In this document: piece after piece, positions 62,322 to 64,000 of the stretch
Layout of the letters: every line of letters starts with the position of its first letter
Numbering within the stretch: position 1 is the first letter of the stretch
NCBI RefSeq assembly: GCF_009363095.1
Contig: NZ_CP045295.1
Span: forward strand, 4,477,001 to 4,541,000
Origin: Paenibacillus cellulositrophicus
GTDB lineage: Bacteria > Bacillota > Bacilli > Paenibacillales > Paenibacillaceae
Reading direction: 5' to 3'
DNA length: 64,000 nt
The notes under the pieces: generated by a model
What the model was told of the DNA's origin: nothing
The model's database searches: none
The model's input: only the letters and a program-made list of their open reading frames with translations
Translations under genes and position numbers: made by a program

Positions 62322-62948
62322 ATGCTGAACATCCGATCCTTTAGCCTCGGGCCGCTGGAAACCAATTGTTATGTCCTGACCGGCGACGATCCCGGCCGCG
62401 CCGTCATCATTGATCCCGGCATGAATCCCGCGCCGCTGATCCGGCACATTGAGGGTCTCGAGATCGAAGCCATTCTGCTGACCCATGCCCATTTCGACCA
62501 TATGGGCGGCGTCGATGAAGTACGCAAGCTGACCAAGGCGCCGGTATATCTTCATGACCTGGAAAGCGAATGGCTGGTGAACCCGAAGATGAACGGTTCG
62601 CAGAACTGGCCGCAGGTAACTCCGCCACTGTCGACCGATCCCGCGGAATACAGCCTGGATGAGGGCCAGCAACTGCAGCTGATCGGCCGCACGTTTACCG
62701 TCTACCATACGCCTGGACATTCGCCCGGAAGCGTCAGCTTCCTCTGCGGAAACGACCTCTTTTCCGGCGACGTCCTGTTCAAGCTTGGCGTTGGACGAAC
62801 CGATTTGTACGGAGGAAGAGAAAGGGACCTGCTTGACTCCATCCAAAATACGCTGTTCACGTTCCCGGACGACGTGAAGGTGTATCCCGGCCATGGCCCT
62901 AAAACCTCGATTGGTTATGAGCGGGCGAACAATCCCTATGTCCGTTAA
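62322..62948 (+). CDS. MBL-fold hydrolase, glyoxalase-II-like
   Basis: 208 residues. The metal site THAHFDHMGG is at residues 54-63 (His55, His57, Asp59, His60), then HTPGHSPGS, FSGDVLF and PGHGPKTSIGYE. This is the glyoxalase II-like subgroup that cleaves thioesters or similar compounds, and the bacillar YqgX type is a close candidate. Last gene of the DedA-thioredoxin operon; a gap of 286 bases follows. Confidence 0.88.
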   Translation: MLNIRSFSLGPLETNCYVLTGDDPGRAVIIDPGMNPAPLIRHIEGLEIEAILLTHAHFDHMGGVDEVRKLTKAPVYLHDLESEWLVNPKMNGSQNWPQVTPPLSTDPAEYSLDEGQQLQLIGRTFTVYHTPGHSPGSVSFLCGNDLFSGDVLFKLGVGRTDLYGGRERDLLDSIQNTLFTFPDDVKVYPGHGPKTSIGYERANNPYVR

Positions 62949-63234
62949 GGATGGATTCGATAGGGAATCAGCATTTCCGACAATTTCTGAGCAAATTTGT
63001 CTGGACAACCGGTTACAAGATTGATACAATGTGATTAATTTGATGAACCTTGTTACTTTCGCGAAGCACGCAAGCTGTGGCCCGATCCCGGTTTGCGTTC
63101 TTTTATTTTTGGGAGATTTCATGTTCATCTTACTTTATTTTTCTCCATATATATTTTTTCTTCAGCTTTACATGTCTATGTTTTTCTAGTAGACTATACA
63201 GACAAATGAAAGACATACATCTAGGAGGTAGACG

Positions 63235-63618
63235 ATGCTGCAATTAGGGGAGAAAATTGTAATCGTCGCGGACGCCTTTGAGCAGAACCTTCCTATTGGG
63301 GAATACGGTTATCTGATTGCCTATGACCGGAACCCGGATAATGCTTTTGATTACGTAATTCGGGTACCGAAGATTAATCGTAACTTTTTCGTGCCATCGA
63401 GTGATGTTGAGCCAGAAGAGTTGCTCATACAGCATGAAGTTGAGATGACCACGCGGGAAGCGCTGATCGATTACGCCCTTGCGACATATAACGAGAAGCT
63501 GTTTCATCAGATTATGAACGGCGAGCTTGAGCAGGATGAGAAGGAAGAAGAGACTGCGCCTGAAGTGCTCTCCCAGGCGGAATTTATCAAACAGGTAAAT
63601 CTCCGCGCCTGGATTTAG
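63235..63618 (+). CDS. IDEAL-like domain protein of unknown function
   Basis: 127 residues. The N-terminal 60 residues form a beta-rich part (LGEKIVIVADAFEQNL, IPxxxNRNFFVPSSDV); the C-terminal part TTREALIDYALATYNEKLFHQIMNGEL resembles the IDEAL domain (named after its ID-x-AL pattern) found in Bacillales proteins including ComK-related factors. I hold this loosely. AGGAGG precedes the ATG at 63235. A terminator follows at 63621. Confidence 0.65.
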   Translation: MLQLGEKIVIVADAFEQNLPIGEYGYLIAYDRNPDNAFDYVIRVPKINRNFFVPSSDVEPEELLIQHEVEMTTREALIDYALATYNEKLFHQIMNGELEQDEKEEETAPEVLSQAEFIKQVNLRAWI

Positions 63619-63620
63619 AG

Positions 63621-63650
63621 GAGTCGGCTTATTAGCCGGCTCTTTTTTGC
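63621..63650 (+). terminator. Terminator after the IDEAL-like gene
   Basis: GAGTCGGC at 63621-63628 pairs with GCCGGCTC at 63635-63642 (7 of 8, with a G-T pair), then six T. Confidence 0.85.
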
Positions 63651-63885
63651 GTTTTAAGATATATAGCTAAGCTGAAGGCTGCCCCCATCATCCATTTCAG
63701 CTTCTAACTTCGGAGATACGACATCCTTATCCCGCAAGAAAACTTCCGGTTCATGCAGTCTGTCAAATTAGAATGTACGTCGATAGACGTTGAATTGAAA
63801 GGTATATCGGCCGGGGCTTCGGCCAAGGAATGATATAAGGCTATGGCCGGCAAGATATCGGTGCGTTTCATTTTGACCGGGTGCA
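63651..63885. other. Non-coding stretch without a recognisable feature
   Basis: No reading frame with an RBS on either strand. A GGCCG/CGGCC hairpin lies near 63810-63825. The only 60-codon frame here, on the minus strand, has no RBS and looks accidental. Confidence 0.5.
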
Positions 63886-63914
63886 TTGAATCTTCCCCGG
63901 TTCTACAATATAAT
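63886..63914 (+). promoter_or_regulatory. Strong promoter at the window end
   Basis: TTGAAT at 63886-63891 and TATAAT at 63909-63914 with a 17-base spacer. It drives something that begins within the last 80 bases or beyond the window. Confidence 0.7.
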
Positions 63915-63920
63915 TAGAAA

Positions 63921-64000
63921 CGTTATCCTGAGGCTTTAATCCTTTAAACACCAGCAGTCTGCAAGGGCATATCCATGCGTTTTTGCGGCTATGGAGCCGC
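63921..64000 (+). ncRNA. Possible 5' part of an RNA gene (6S-like?), cut by the window edge
   Basis: Directly after the strong promoter is a stretch with no ORF start: CGTTATCCTGAGGCTTTAAT and later TTTAAACACC. The CCTGAGG followed by ...ACACC recalls the start of Bacillus 6S RNA as I remember it, but only 80 bases are visible and this is a weak resemblance. It could equally be an mRNA leader or riboswitch. Confidence 0.25.

Noticed and set aside
63704-63886. 60-codon minus-strand frame near the window end
   Set aside because: No RBS and no hydrophobic or domain pattern; the region looks non-coding.

Overview
The window reads as chromosomal DNA of an endospore-forming, low-to-mid GC Firmicute of the Paenibacillus type. 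The reasons are strong AGGAGG ribosome binding sites with frequent TTG and GTG starts, a YyaC-type spore protein, a Bacillus-type rsbV-rsbW-sigB operon, an L-box lysine riboswitch, CvfC, DUF1128 and YtxH-type proteins, and an LplABC-type sugar ABC transporter. This is inference from gene content; no rRNA is present to fix the taxon. No tRNA, rRNA, CRISPR array, insertion sequence or prophage was seen.

Layout. 1-3.4 kb: arginine/proline catabolism (rocF cut by the window edge, putB, rocA). 3.4-5.8 kb: MarR regulator, a candidate small RNA, and a TetR regulator with its own operators followed by a 30-residue membrane peptide and a membrane protein. 6-9 kb: metY and a PPDK-derived protein that seems to have lost its catalytic residues. 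9.2-13 kb: an iron/redox block (P1B-4 ATPase pfeT, a trxB-like reductase, a glutaredoxin) with several Fur-type boxes, one a perfect 7-1-7 match over a promoter -10. 13-20.5 kb: KDPG aldolase, a secreted transglutaminase-like protein, a lysine permease under an L-box, CvfC and an MBL hydrolase. 20.7-28.4 kb: ABC-F ATPase, CDF transporter and several secreted or envelope proteins.

28.5-39.9 kb is the most interesting part. Small stress-type genes (DUF1328, DUF948, YflT/Gsp17M) carry closely similar sigma-B-like promoters, GTTTC(A/G)-N14-GG(G/T)TAA. They sit just upstream of a complete partner-switching module: a response-regulator PP2C phosphatase, a 1219-residue hybrid kinase with three receivers, a CheR-type methyltransferase, a second hybrid kinase, then rsbV, rsbW and sigB. 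The arrangement resembles the RsbY/RsbK/RsbM control of sigma B known in the Bacillus cereus group, with an additional kinase.

40-50.6 kb: a CorA-like transporter, a DoxX/HxlR pair, and a glycan locus (LacI regulator, lipoprotein binding protein, two permeases, and a divergent secreted DUF4091 protein with a Gfo/Idh oxidoreductase) with repeated ATAACRCGTTAT palindromes. 50.7-52 kb: a second stress-type group (DUF5665, YtxH, GlsB). 52-64 kb: asparaginase, pirin, YyaC, hydrolases, a methyltransferase, an O-antigen-ligase-like protein with C-terminal TPRs, DedA, a thioredoxin-like protein, an MBL hydrolase and an IDEAL-like protein. The window ends in a non-coding stretch with a strong promoter, possibly of an RNA gene. 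At least three copies of an imperfect inverted repeat with TAGAATGAACTAAAG-like arms lie between genes.
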